From NCBI RefSeq assembly GCF_003385185.1, contig NZ_PQHZ01000043.1, positions 1 through 56,200 of the forward strand: a DNA stretch of 56,200 nt, written 5' to 3'. The translations under genes were made by a program, and so were the position numbers. Position 1 is the first letter of the stretch, and every line of letters starts with the position of its first letter. The notes under the pieces were generated by a model, which worked only from the letters and a program-made list of their open reading frames with translations, was not told the origin of the DNA and ran no database searches. Source of the stretch: Amycolatopsis palatopharyngis. GTDB taxonomy: Bacteria > Actinomycetota > Actinomycetes > Mycobacteriales > Pseudonocardiaceae. Positions 24,420 to 32,262 of the stretch are shown one piece after another.

Positions 24420-25694
24420 GTGACGGTGTCCGAAGCGCATAGCGCGATCGACGCGGTGTGGCGTATGGAGTCGCCGAGGGTCATCGCGGGACTGATGCGC
24501 ATCGTGCGTGATGTCGGTCTTGCCGAGGAACTCGCGCAGGACGCCCTGGTCGCCGCGCTGGAGCAGTGGCCGGAGTCGGGTGTGCCGAACAATCCGGGCG
24601 CCTGGCTGATGGCCACCGCGAAACACCGCGCCATCGATCTGGTGCGCAGGCAACAGCGGCTCGAGCGCAAGGTCGAGGAGATCGGCCGTGACCTGGAGGC
24701 CGGTGCTGGCGGGTCGGTTCCGGCGCCCGAGGCGAATGTGGTGGAGCACCAGATCGGTGACGATCTGCTCAGTCTGGTGTTCACGGCTTGTCATCCGGTC
24801 CTGTCCACGGAGGCGAGGGTCGCTCTCACCCTGCGCCTGCTCGGCGGGCTGACCACGACGGAGATCGCCCGCGCGTTCCTGGTCCCCGAGCCGACGATCG
24901 CGCAGCGGATCGTGCGTGCGAAGCGGACGCTGGCGAAGGCGAAGGTTCCGTTCGAGGTCCCGCAGGGGCCCGAACTCGCGGCCCGGTTGTCGTCGGTGCT
25001 CGAGGTCATCTACCTCGTGTTCAACGAGGGATACTCCGCCACGGCCGGCGAGGACTGGATGCGGCCCGAACTGTGCGCCGAGGCGCTGCGGCTGGGCCGG
25101 GTACTCGCCGAACTCGTCCCGAAGGAGGCCGAGGTCCACGGTTTGGTGGCCCTGATGGAGATCCAGGCGTCCAGGACGAGGGCGCGTACGGGACCGTCGG
25201 GCGAGCCGGTGCTCCTGCTCGAACAGGATCGGGGCCGGTGGGACCAGCTGCTGATCCGCCGCGGGCTCGCCGCGCTGGAGCGGGCGGAAGCGCTCGGTGC
25301 TCCTCGTGGCTCCTACACCCTGCAGGCGGCGATCGCGGCGTGTCACGGCCGCGCTCGGACGGCAGGAGATACCGACTGGGAGCGAATCGCCGGTCTCTAC
25401 GAGGAACTGGCGGCTGCCACACCTTCGCCGATCGTGGAACTCAACCGAGCTGTGGCACTGATGATGGCGTTCGGTGCGCAGGCAGGTCTCGAACACGTCG
25501 ACACGCTCGCCGATGAGCCCTCGTTGCGCGACTACCACCTGCTGCCCAGTGTGCGTGGCGACTTCCTCACGAAACTCGGTCGCCTCGATGAGGCCCGGGT
25601 GGAGTTCGAGCGCGCGGCAGCTCTCACCAGGAACGAGCGGGAGCGTGCGATCCTGCTCGATCGTGCCGAGGCGTGTACCAGCAGCCGGGTGTGA
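24420..25694 (+). CDS. ECF sigma factor, ECF42-like with DUF6596/TPR extension
   Basis: 424 residues from GTG at 24420, with GGAG 9 nt upstream. Sigma region 2 covers about residues 10-85 (RIVRDVGLAEELAQDALVAALEQWP, ATAKHRAIDLVRRQQRLERK). Region 4 follows (VALTLRLLGGLTTTEIARAFLVPEPTIAQRIVRAKRTL). The long C-terminal extension begins with the DUF6596 block (VIYLVFNEGYSATAGEDWMRPELCAEALRL) and ends in TPR-like helices (GDFLTKLGRLDEARVEFERAAALTRNERER). This architecture defines the ECF42 group, which lacks a classic anti-sigma factor and is usually encoded next to a DGPF/YCII-type protein. No such gene is adjacent here. Confidence 0.9.
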   Translation: MTVSEAHSAIDAVWRMESPRVIAGLMRIVRDVGLAEELAQDALVAALEQWPESGVPNNPGAWLMATAKHRAIDLVRRQQRLERKVEEIGRDLEAGAGGSVPAPEANVVEHQIGDDLLSLVFTACHPVLSTEARVALTLRLLGGLTTTEIARAFLVPEPTIAQRIVRAKRTLAKAKVPFEVPQGPELAARLSSVLEVIYLVFNEGYSATAGEDWMRPELCAEALRLGRVLAELVPKEAEVHGLVALMEIQASRTRARTGPSGEPVLLLEQDRGRWDQLLIRRGLAALERAEALGAPRGSYTLQAAIAACHGRARTAGDTDWERIAGLYEELAAATPSPIVELNRAVALMMAFGAQAGLEHVDTLADEPSLRDYHLLPSVRGDFLTKLGRLDEARVEFERAAALTRNERERAILLDRAEACTSSRV

Positions 25695-25722
25695 CAAGCC
25701 GGGTTCGTGGAGCGGACATGCG

Positions 25723-25760
25723 GCGAGGGCCGGCACCCTGTTGGGTACCGGCCCTCGCCA
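25723..25760. terminator. Hairpin between the sigma factor and cspA-like gene
   Basis: Arms GGCGAGGGCCGGCACC and GGTACCGGCCCTCGCC pair with one mismatch around a 6-base loop, between convergent genes. Confidence 0.75.
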
Positions 25761-25793
25761 AATTGTCCTACCGCAGGCGCTGCCTGCTGTGGA

Positions 25794-25994
25794 TCAGAGT
25801 GCGCGGACGGCGGTCGCCTGCGGGCCCTTGGGGCCCTGCGCCAGCTCGAACTCCACCTGCTGGTCCTCGTCGAGGCTACGGAATCCGTTGCCCTCGATCT
25901 CCGAGTAGTGCACGAAGACGTCCGGTCCATCCGTGCGGGAGATGAAGCCGAAGCCCTTCTCCGCGTTGAACCACTTAACTGTTCCCTGAGTCAT
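25794..25994 (-). CDS. Cold-shock protein, CspA family
   Basis: 66 residues from ATG at 25994, ribosome site AAGGAG. The single-stranded nucleic-acid-binding motifs are both intact: RNP1 KGFGFIS and RNP2 VFVHYS. The length and the end (GPKGPQATAVRAL) are those of actinobacterial single-domain cold-shock proteins, which act as RNA chaperones. It is divergent from the fatty-acid desaturase; the pairing of two genes that help the cell in the cold may be meaningful. Confidence 0.95.
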   Translation of the reverse strand: MTQGTVKWFNAEKGFGFISRTDGPDVFVHYSEIEGNGFRSLDEDQQVEFELAQGPKGPQATAVRAL

Positions 25995-26270
25995 ATTGCT
26001 CCTTACAGGGCTGGATGAGAGGCGCGCACCGTGCGCTGCCCCTGGCCGGTTCTCGACGCGGCTTCTCCAGCTGACTGAAGTAAAGCGGCGCGCCCGCAAC
26101 ATCGTTCTTCGCGAGCGTGCAGGTAACACGAACACACAAAAACTACGACCACCCTGTACAACCCACCGGGTCGCCGATTCATTCCCGACCGCTCGAAATC
26201 GTTTCGCCGAGCCTGGCCCGGGTATCCAGATGGGCGAGCAGGTATCGGACAGACCAGAGGAGTGGAGAAC
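25995..26270. other. Divergent promoter region, cspA-like gene / desaturase
   Basis: 276 bases without a gene. The minus-strand side could hold a long cold-shock leader, since csp mRNAs often have one, but I see no conserved cold-box sequence. A/T-richer stretches at 26085-26165 are the most promoter-like. Nothing else is recognisable. Confidence 0.35.
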
Positions 26271-27212
26271 GTGACCACCACCTCGGACGCACCAGCGATC
26301 CCACGATCTCGCCAACCCATCGTCGCGGGCAAAAGGCCACGCAAGGAGATGGTGCTGGTCGGCACGTTCGTCATCGTGCCGTTGCTCGCGGTGGCGCTGG
26401 CCGTGCCCGCAGCCTGGGGCTGGGGAATCGGCTGGACGGATATCGGACTGGTGACCTTCTTCTACGCGCTCAGCGGGCTCGGGGTGACCGTGGGGTTCCA
26501 CCGGCACTTCACACACGGATCGTTCCGCGCGGTACGGCCGCTGCGGATCGCCCTGGCGGTGGCAGGCAGCATGTCGATGCAGGGGTCCGTGATCAGCTGG
26601 GTCGCCGATCACCGCAGGCACCACGCTTACGCGGACAAGGAAGGTGACCCGCATTCGCCGTGGCGGTTCGGCACTACCGCCGGCGCACTGGCGAAGGGGT
26701 TCTGGCACGCGCATATGGGCTGGTTGTTCCACCGGGACATGACCAACGTCGAACGGTTCGCGCCCGACCTGCTCGCCGACCGCGACATCGTCCGGGTGGA
26801 TCGCCTGTTCCCTGTGCTCAGTGCGGCGACACTGCTGCTGCCCGCCCTGCTCGGCGGATTACTCACCTGGTCGTGGGTGGGTGCGCTGACCGGCTTCTTC
26901 TGGGCGAGCCTCGTGCGGGTGGCGTTGCTGCACCATGTCACCTGGGCGGTGAACTCCGTTTGCCACATGCTGGGCGAACGGCCGTTCCGCAGCCGCGACC
27001 GCTCCGCGAACTTCTGGCCCTTGGCGATCGCGTCGTTCGGCGAGTCCTGGCATAACTCCCACCACGCCGACCCCACCTGCGCCCGGCACGGGGTCGAACG
27101 CTGGCAGTTCGACATCTCAGCGGCGGTCATCCGGCTGTTCGAGCGGCTCGGCTGGGCCTGGAAGGTGCGGTGGCCGACGCCGCAGCGGCTGGCGAAGCTG
27201 CGCAGGGCCTGA
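26271..27212 (+). CDS. Acyl-CoA/fatty-acid delta-9 desaturase
   Basis: 313 residues from GTG at 26271, which lies 8 nt after GAGGAG; GTG at 26262 overlaps that site. It is a membrane di-iron desaturase that introduces a cis double bond in acyl chains. The three histidine boxes are GFHRHFTH, DHRRHHAYAD and ESWHNSHHAD, in the right order and spacing. Hydrophobic pairs lie at about residues 30-70 and 180-215. It raises membrane fluidity, consistent with the divergent cold-shock gene. It converges on the rox gene with 47 bases between. Confidence 0.9.
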   Translation: MTTTSDAPAIPRSRQPIVAGKRPRKEMVLVGTFVIVPLLAVALAVPAAWGWGIGWTDIGLVTFFYALSGLGVTVGFHRHFTHGSFRAVRPLRIALAVAGSMSMQGSVISWVADHRRHHAYADKEGDPHSPWRFGTTAGALAKGFWHAHMGWLFHRDMTNVERFAPDLLADRDIVRVDRLFPVLSAATLLLPALLGGLLTWSWVGALTGFFWASLVRVALLHHVTWAVNSVCHMLGERPFRSRDRSANFWPLAIASFGESWHNSHHADPTCARHGVERWQFDISAAVIRLFERLGWAWKVRWPTPQRLAKLRRA

Positions 27213-27259
27213 CGTCCTGCCCGGGCCCACAGTTCCGGCTCGGCGGAGCTCGCCGTGGT

Positions 27260-28696
27260 CTACGTGGCAGAACCGAACCACCTCGGCAGCAGGCTGAGCA
27301 GCTCCTGCTGGTCTTCCCCAACCCATGCCACGTGGCCGTCCGGCCGCAGCAACGCCGCGGGCACGTCCAGTTCCTCGCTGATGTCGACGACGTGGTCCAC
27401 CCGATCCGCCCAGCCGGTCACCGAAAGCCTGCCGGTCTGGTCGAGTAGTAGCCCACGCCCGGCGTGCATCAACCCGTAGAGGCGGCCACGCTTCAGTCCG
27501 AGGTCACGCATGCGCCTGCCGAGCAGTTCATGTCCCTCGCCGAAGTCGTAGCGGATTGCGATCGCGGTGATCTTCTCGGTCAGGTGCCGGTTCACTTCCT
27601 CGAAGTCCATCAGCTCCGACAGCAGTCGGCGCACCGCCTGGGGGCCCGGCTCGGTGGACATCAGCTGCATCTGCGCGCGGGTGTTGTCCAGAACGGCGGC
27701 GGCCACCGGATGCCGTTCGCTGTGATAGGTGTCCAGCAGCCCGTCCGGTGCCCAGCCGTTCACCTCCGCGGCCAGTTTCCAGCCGAGGTTGAACGCGTCC
27801 TGAATGCCGAGGTTGAGCCCCTGCCCGCCGGTCGGCGGGTGGATGTGTGCCGCGTCGCCCGCCAGCAGCACCCGCCCGCTCCGATAGCGTTCGGCAAGCC
27901 GGGTGGCATCGCCGAAGCGGGAGAGCCAGCGCGGTGAGTGCACGCCGAAGTCGGTACCCGCGATCTTCCGCAACTGCTGTTTGAACTCCTCCAGGGTCGG
28001 CTGGACCGAGCGGTCCTCTGCCACCCCCTCGGCGGGCACGACGACGCGGTGCGCCCCGTCCCCTAGAGGCCCGACACCGAACCGCTTCTCGGTTTTGCGG
28101 ACGTCGGCGACCACGGCCGTGACAGTCTCCGGGTCCTCGGTCACCTCCATCTCGCCGAGCAGTGTCTCGACCCTCGTCGGCTCACCGGGGAAACCGACGC
28201 CGAGCAGTTTGCGCACTGTGCTGCGGCCGCCGTCGCAACCGACGAGGTAGCGCGACCGCAACCGCGTTTCTCCTCCATCGTCGCCCGCCAGTTCGACGGT
28301 CACCCCGTTGTCGTCCTGGCACAGCGCGACCAGTTCGCAGCCGCGCCGGATCTCGACGCCGAGATCGGTGGCGTGCTCGGTCAGCAGGCGGTCGGTGGTG
28401 GGCTGCGGGATGCCGAGGACGTACGGGTGGGCGGTGTCCAGCCGTTCCGGCGCGGGCTTGCTGATCGCGGCGAAGAATCCACCGGGCGGGTACTGCTGGC
28501 CGAGTGCGAGGAACCGGTCCAGCAGCCCGCGCTGGTCCATCAGCTCGATGCTGCGGGCGTGCAGGCCGAGCGCGCGCACGACCGCGGTCGGCTCCTTTGC
28601 CTTCTCCAGCACGACCACGTGTACGCCGTGCAGGCGCAACTCGCTGGCCAGCATCATGCCGGTCGGTCCACCACCGGCAACGATCACGTCAATCAT
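27260..28696 (-). CDS. rox: Rifamycin monooxygenase, Rox type
   Basis: 478 residues from ATG at 28696, ribosome site GGGGGG. Group A flavoprotein hydroxylase. FAD motifs are VIVAGGGPTGMMLASELRLHG, the middle DG motif LVGCDGGRSTVRKLLG and GRVLLAGDAAHIHPPTGGQGLNLG. The thioredoxin-like C-terminal domain is present (LLRPDGHVAWVGEDQ). Stretches such as ALGLHARSIELMDQRGLL, DFGVHSPRWLSRFGDATRLA and ITAIAIRYDFGEGHELLGRRM are those I know from Rox, which hydroxylates rifamycins and linearises the ansa chain, so resistance to rifampicin is the expected role. A rifamycin-associated-element-like palindrome upstream strongly supports this. Related aromatic hydroxylases remain a minor alternative. Confidence 0.88.
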   Translation of the reverse strand: MIDVIVAGGGPTGMMLASELRLHGVHVVVLEKAKEPTAVVRALGLHARSIELMDQRGLLDRFLALGQQYPPGGFFAAISKPAPERLDTAHPYVLGIPQPTTDRLLTEHATDLGVEIRRGCELVALCQDDNGVTVELAGDDGGETRLRSRYLVGCDGGRSTVRKLLGVGFPGEPTRVETLLGEMEVTEDPETVTAVVADVRKTEKRFGVGPLGDGAHRVVVPAEGVAEDRSVQPTLEEFKQQLRKIAGTDFGVHSPRWLSRFGDATRLAERYRSGRVLLAGDAAHIHPPTGGQGLNLGIQDAFNLGWKLAAEVNGWAPDGLLDTYHSERHPVAAAVLDNTRAQMQLMSTEPGPQAVRRLLSELMDFEEVNRHLTEKITAIAIRYDFGEGHELLGRRMRDLGLKRGRLYGLMHAGRGLLLDQTGRLSVTGWADRVDHVVDISEELDVPAALLRPDGHVAWVGEDQQELLSLLPRWFGSAT

Positions 28697-28788
28697 GAAA
28701 CCCCCCAATTCACTCGTTGACAGAAGAACTCGCGGGACCCGGATTTCCGCAGGTTCTGGCTTCAGCCGGAGATTCTGTGGCACGACCC

Positions 28789-28808
28789 GGGGCTTGCCGC
28801 AAGACCCC
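28789..28808. promoter_or_regulatory. Rifamycin-associated element (RAE)-like inverted repeat
   Basis: GGGGCTTGCCGCAAGACCCC. Arms GGGG-CTTGC and GCAAG-(A)-CCCC are complementary. As I recall it, the RAE is a 19-bp inverted repeat of this kind (GGGGCTTGC, then GCAAG, then C-run) found upstream of rifamycin-inactivating genes in actinomycetes. It lies 93 bases upstream of rox. Confidence 0.75.
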
Positions 28809-28822
28809 CGGTGCGCTATATG
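28794..28822 (+). promoter_or_regulatory. Plus-strand promoter overlapping the RAE
   Basis: TTGCCG (28794-28799) and TATATG (28817-28822) are 17 bases apart, a good vegetative promoter pointing to the quinone oxidoreductase gene. Its -35 element lies inside the RAE-like palindrome. Confidence 0.5.
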
Positions 28823-28830
28823 TTGAGAGT

Positions 28831-28857
28831 GGCAGGGAGTACACGAGGCTCCCTGCC
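28831..28857 (+). terminator. Hairpin with short T-run just after the predicted start site
   Basis: GGCAGGGAG and CTCCCTGCC pair perfectly around a 9-base loop and are followed by TTTGT. It begins within a few bases of the transcription start predicted from 28794-28822, so it may act as an early terminator or a 5' stabiliser of the message for 29001. Confidence 0.5.
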
Positions 28858-29000
28858 TTTGTCATGGGCTGGTGCCCGTGTCTACAAGCGACTCAAGCTC
28901 GACGTCTCGAGTTTGCGCCTGGAAGCAACTCGGCGCCCTGAACAATCCGATTGCCACCACTGGGAAGATCCTGGGGAACCCGACCCTGAAGGACACTCGC

Positions 29001-29945
29001 ATGAAGGCTGTGCGCTACCACGAGTACGGAGACGCCGGGGTCCTGCGCGTCGAGAACATCGATCGACCCACTCCCGGAGTTGGGCAGGTCCTGCTGCGGG
29101 TCACGGCGACCTCGTTCAACCCGGTCGACGCGGGCATCCGCTCAGGCCAACTCCGGCAGGTGTTTCCTGTGTCCCTGCCGCACACCCCGGGGCTCGACGT
29201 CGCGGGCACGGTTGCCGAACTCGGTCCACGGGTCACGAGCATGGCGCCTGGTGCGCCGGTGATCGGGTTCCTGCCGATCACCGGCGGCGGAGCGGCAGCC
29301 GAGTTCGTGTCGGTTCCGGTGGACGTGCTCACCGCCGCACCGGCCGCTCTCCCCCTTGCCGACGCTGCCGCATTGCCGTTGGCAGGTCTCACCGCATGGC
29401 AGGCGCTGTTCCAGCATGCCGATGTCGCAACCGGCAGGCGGATACTGATCAACGGTGCTGGAGGTGCGGTTGGCAGGCTTGCCGTCCAGCTCGCGAAGCA
29501 CGCGGGCGCGACCGTGGTCGCGACCGCAGGACCTCACAGCATCCACACGATCGGCGCCGACGGTGTTGATGAGCTCATCGACTACACGAAGAACTCCGTG
29601 CACGATGTTCTCGTCGAACCGGTCGACGTCCTGCTCAACCTTGTCCCCGTGCGGGAATCGAGCAACGCGGACGCGCAGGCTCTGCTCCGCCTGATCCGGC
29701 CGGGTGGAGTGTTCGTCACAGCCGTGCCACCCGTGCCGGAGTCCGTTGGCTCCCGGGTGCGAGTCGTCGGAATGTCCACGCGCTGTGACGTCGCCGCGCT
29801 GGCCGAGCTTGTGAGGCAGGTGGACACCGGCGTGCTGCGGGTCGATGTCGCCGCGCGGCTACCACTGTCGGAGGTCGCCTCGGTACACCGGCAGAGCGAT
29901 GCGGGCAGCCTGCGCGGCAAGGTCGTTTTCCTCCCGGGGGACTGA
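29001..29945 (+). CDS. NADP-dependent quinone oxidoreductase (MDR superfamily)
   Basis: 314 residues from ATG at 29001 (MKAVRYHEYG), ribosome site GAAGGA. It is a zinc-free medium-chain dehydrogenase/reductase: SFNPVDAGIRSG, LPHTPGLDVAGTVAELGP, the dinucleotide fold ILINGAGGAVGRLAVQLAKHAGATVVATA and the end LSEVASVHRQSDAGSLRGKVVF are typical. The usual GHE and zinc-lobe cysteines are absent. It probably reduces quinones or enones. Its 5' region starts at the RAE-like element, so it may be co-induced with rox. A MarR remnant lies head-on beyond its stop. Confidence 0.85.
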   Translation: MKAVRYHEYGDAGVLRVENIDRPTPGVGQVLLRVTATSFNPVDAGIRSGQLRQVFPVSLPHTPGLDVAGTVAELGPRVTSMAPGAPVIGFLPITGGGAAAEFVSVPVDVLTAAPAALPLADAAALPLAGLTAWQALFQHADVATGRRILINGAGGAVGRLAVQLAKHAGATVVATAGPHSIHTIGADGVDELIDYTKNSVHDVLVEPVDVLLNLVPVRESSNADAQALLRLIRPGGVFVTAVPPVPESVGSRVRVVGMSTRCDVAALAELVRQVDTGVLRVDVAARLPLSEVASVHRQSDAGSLRGKVVFLPGD

Positions 29946-30019
29946 GGCCGTCAGGGAGCCGCTCAGTCCCCCCGGGACGTCGAGGGCTGTCCCGTACAGC
30001 CGAGCCGCGGGCAGCCGGA

Positions 30020-30130
30020 TCAGCACCCGCTGTTCCCGAGGGCTGCCGCCATCTGCGTGCGCAGGACATGGCTGGTGTGGTCCAGGAGGAACGACAGGTC
30101 CGGCGTGGTGTCCGAGGTGGTCACGGTCAT
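30020..30130 (-). pseudogene. N-terminal fragment of a MarR-family regulator
   Basis: From ATG at 30130 the frame encodes TTSDTTPDLSFLLDHTSHVL, then RTQMAAALGNSGC and stop at 30020. DLSFLLDHTSHVLxTQMAAAL is the first helix of a familiar group of actinobacterial MarR proteins of about 150 residues; here it ends after 36 residues. No continuation in the other frames is convincing. The gene may once have regulated the adjacent oxidoreductase. Confidence 0.6.
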
Positions 30131-30200
30131 GCGGCCAGTCTAGCAACTGATCCGGCTCGGGATAATCTACGAAAAACCGAAACGGTACGAAGTACGGTAT

Positions 30201-30680
30201 TCAGCCGGAACTGTAGCCTCCGCCGTATTTCTGATTGTATTCCCGCTGCGCTCGACGCTCTGGAGTGTCCGGACGAACCACAGGCCACTTCGGTTCTTGG
30301 AGCAGAGTCTCGTCCATCCTGTCCGAGATCTCTTTCCAGAAATGCTCGTACTGGCTGGCTATGGCAGTCAACTTGGCACGACAATCGCGGAGCAGTTCAG
30401 GCCCCGGCTTGGCTCCGCCATCGAGTTCTCCCAGCAGTTCCGCCTCCGCTTGCCGCAGTGCGGCGAGGACGACGTTCTCGGTCTTCCGCCACCGGTCGAG
30501 TTCGTCAGGGGTGCAAGAGATCCTGAGCAGTGGCTCGAGCGGATCTTCCAGAGGGCTTGTGCTGACATAGTCAAGACGCGGCAGGTGAAAATAGGGGTCG
30601 GGAGTGTCACGCGGAATCACGCCACGTTCGCGAAAGCGCCTGAGGTCGATTGTGAAAGTAAAGTTCGATACCAGTGTCAT
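30201..30680 (-). CDS. Hypothetical protein of unknown function
   Basis: 159 residues from ATG at 30680, which follows the good ribosome site GGGGGAGG. I do not recognise it. The N-terminal part (TLVSNFTFTIDLRRFRERGVI) could be a beta strand and helix; the middle (TPDELDRWRKTENVVLAALRQAEAELLGEL, PELLRDCRAKLTAIASQYEHFWKEISDRM) is predicted to be long helices. The end is YNQKYGGGYSSG. No membrane segment, signal or metal motif is seen. Its bases are less G/C-rich than the neighbours and it lies at the border of the recombinase island, so it may be acquired. Confidence 0.6.
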   Translation of the reverse strand: MTLVSNFTFTIDLRRFRERGVIPRDTPDPYFHLPRLDYVSTSPLEDPLEPLLRISCTPDELDRWRKTENVVLAALRQAEAELLGELDGGAKPGPELLRDCRAKLTAIASQYEHFWKEISDRMDETLLQEPKWPVVRPDTPERRAQREYNQKYGGGYSSG

Positions 30681-30768
30681 TTCGCCTCCCCCGAGTCCTC
30701 GTTCCGTCCAGCATAAGTTCGATGACGGCATACGGGACCACCCATTGGCCGAATGTCAGTCCTGGGGC

Positions 30769-30993
30769 TCAGGTCGCGTGATCTGTCACAACAGCCGGTA
30801 GCGACCGGGCGGTTCGCCACGCTGCACGAAGCGCGGCGAGCTCACGAGCGGGGAAGGGCCTGCCCCACCGGGACTCGTAGCCCACTTGCCCAAGCTCGTC
30901 CACAACACTGTCGAACGCCCGGACGATCGTCCTGGCGAGTGTGGTCAGGAGAAGTTCGACCGCCGGCGTCTGCTCAACTCTGTCCACCGCCAC
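30769..30993 (-). CDS. Small protein coupled to the recombinase gene
   Basis: 74 residues from GTG at 30993, overlapping the last 20 bases of the recombinase gene in another frame. Sequence: VAVDRVEQTPAVELLLTTLA, then RTIVRAFDSVVDELGQVGYE and a tail rich in Arg/Ala. It is predicted all-helical, with an amphipathic central helix. I do not recognise a family. The overlap suggests translational coupling and a shared task, but the ORF is short and could be spurious. Confidence 0.4.
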   Translation of the reverse strand: MAVDRVEQTPAVELLLTTLARTIVRAFDSVVDELGQVGYESRWGRPFPARELAALRAAWRTARSLPAVVTDHAT

Positions 30994-32113
30994 CGAGTGC
31001 GTCGGCGATCGTGTAGGCCGGGCTGCCGGTGATCTTGTAGCTGTTGGCGGCGTAGCGCCGGGCGATCCGGATGTCGGCCAGGCCGAGCAGGTCCTGGATC
31101 TGCTCGATGGTCGCACCGTTTGCCAGCGCCACTTCCGCCGCCGAACGCCGGGTGGAGTGCGCGGTCAGCTCCGGCAGTCCGGCCGCAACCGACAACGCCC
31201 GGATTCGCCGGTCCAGGTCCCGCTGCTTGAGCGCACTGCCGCGTAGCGAAACGAACAGTGGTCCCGACAGCTCAGCCCGGGCCACCCCTTCTCGTATCGC
31301 GCGCGCCTTCCAGTACCGCTCGCAAGCCCGCAACACCGTCTCCGGCAGGGGAACAAGGTCGCTCTGGCCGCCTTTTTTGGTGTAGCGCAACGCTGCCCGA
31401 CCCGCTTCCTCGGTCAGCTCGTCGAACCGCGCGGAGGTCGCTGCCGCGACCCGCAGGCCGGTGGTGAACATGAGCCTGAACTGTGCCGCCTCGCGCAGGG
31501 CCACTTCCGTCTCGAGGGTCGCGGCCCGCTCGTCCAGGAATGCGAGGAAGCGCTCCACCTGCTCGGTGGCCAGTGCGGGCAGCGGGGAGAAGTCCGGCGG
31601 CTTCGGACGCGACGTTCCCCGTACCGGATTGCGCAGCGCGAGGTCGCCGCCGATCAGATACTCGTACCAGCTCGACACGGCTGCCAGCCGCCGGCACACG
31701 GTCGCGGGTGCCGCAGGGTTCACCGACTCCCTGACAGTGCCGGTCGCGGAATCGCGCGTGCGGCGAGTGACTGTCATCGCCGCCTTCCACGCGTCGATGT
31801 CGGGACGGCGCGCGTGCAGTGGATCGAGGTCGTTTCGTTCGCAGTGCGCCAGCCAGTCGGCCAGGTCCCGAAAGTAGCCACGGCGGGTGTTGGCCGCGGC
31901 ATCGACGAGCCAGAGCACGGTAAGGGCCCGCGGGTGGTAGCGATCGCTTCGATCCGGCGGCGGCAGTGCGGGCAGCAACTGCACCGCTGAGCTGATGTCC
32001 AACCGCAGCAGTTCCGCCGCGGCACGTGCGTCGACGTCCGCTCCCCGAGCGCCGCTGGAGCCGATCGGCTCCAGTTCCCGCCCGGTGTCCGCACCCTCGG
32101 CGAAAAACGTCAC
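30974..32113 (-). CDS. Tyrosine recombinase (phage-integrase fold), divergent active site
   Basis: 379 residues from GTG at 32113. An N-terminal SAM-like core-binding domain (about 55-165; NTRRGYFRDLADWLAHCERNDLD, SWYEYLIGGDL) precedes the catalytic domain (about 175-370). Catalytic Arg221 is in TTGLRVAAATSARF, Lys246/247 in YTKKGGQSDLVPL, His319-x-x-Arg322 in AHSTRRSAAEVAL and Tyr354 in RIARRYAAN. The usual LGH box reads LLGLAD, so the third His/Trp is replaced. It is neither XerC/D nor a clear phage integrase. No excisionase, tRNA or att repeat was seen. It is transcribed away from the zinc-finger coiled-coil gene across a palindrome-rich region, which suggests a functional pair. Confidence 0.82.
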   Translation of the reverse strand: MTFFAEGADTGRELEPIGSSGARGADVDARAAAELLRLDISSAVQLLPALPPPDRSDRYHPRALTVLWLVDAAANTRRGYFRDLADWLAHCERNDLDPLHARRPDIDAWKAAMTVTRRTRDSATGTVRESVNPAAPATVCRRLAAVSSWYEYLIGGDLALRNPVRGTSRPKPPDFSPLPALATEQVERFLAFLDERAATLETEVALREAAQFRLMFTTGLRVAAATSARFDELTEEAGRAALRYTKKGGQSDLVPLPETVLRACERYWKARAIREGVARAELSGPLFVSLRGSALKQRDLDRRIRALSVAAGLPELTAHSTRRSAAEVALANGATIEQIQDLLGLADIRIARRYAANSYKITGSPAYTIADALGGGGQS

Positions 32114-32119
32114 GTGACG
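32108..32119. promoter_or_regulatory. Perfect palindrome at the recombinase start
   Basis: CGTCACGTGACG, covering the GTG start at 32113. It could be an autoregulatory operator or control translation. Confidence 0.4.
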
Positions 32120-32218
32120 ATCTCCCAGTTTTCGATGGCCGTCCTCGCGAGGTGAACCGGCTGCTACTCGCGTGCCCGCTCACCTCGACTTCCGTCGGCC
32201 AGCCTACCGGAAGAACGA

Positions 32219-32238
32219 GTGATAACAGTCATTATCAC
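32219..32238. promoter_or_regulatory. Inverted repeat GTGATAA-N6-TTATCAC
   Basis: 7-bp perfect arms around CAGTCA, mid-way between the recombinase and the coiled-coil gene; a likely protein-binding site. Confidence 0.5.
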
Positions 32239-32262
32239 CCTTACTTCTCCCGGTCAGTTATT

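Noticed and set aside
24348..25736. A 462-residue open frame antisense to the sigma factor
   Set aside because: Same explanation; the sense protein is complete and recognisable.
24414..30000. A biosynthetic gene cluster (desaturase, FAD monooxygenase, oxidoreductase, sigma factor)
   Set aside because: No core synthase or carrier protein; each gene has its own explanation and the orientations are mixed.
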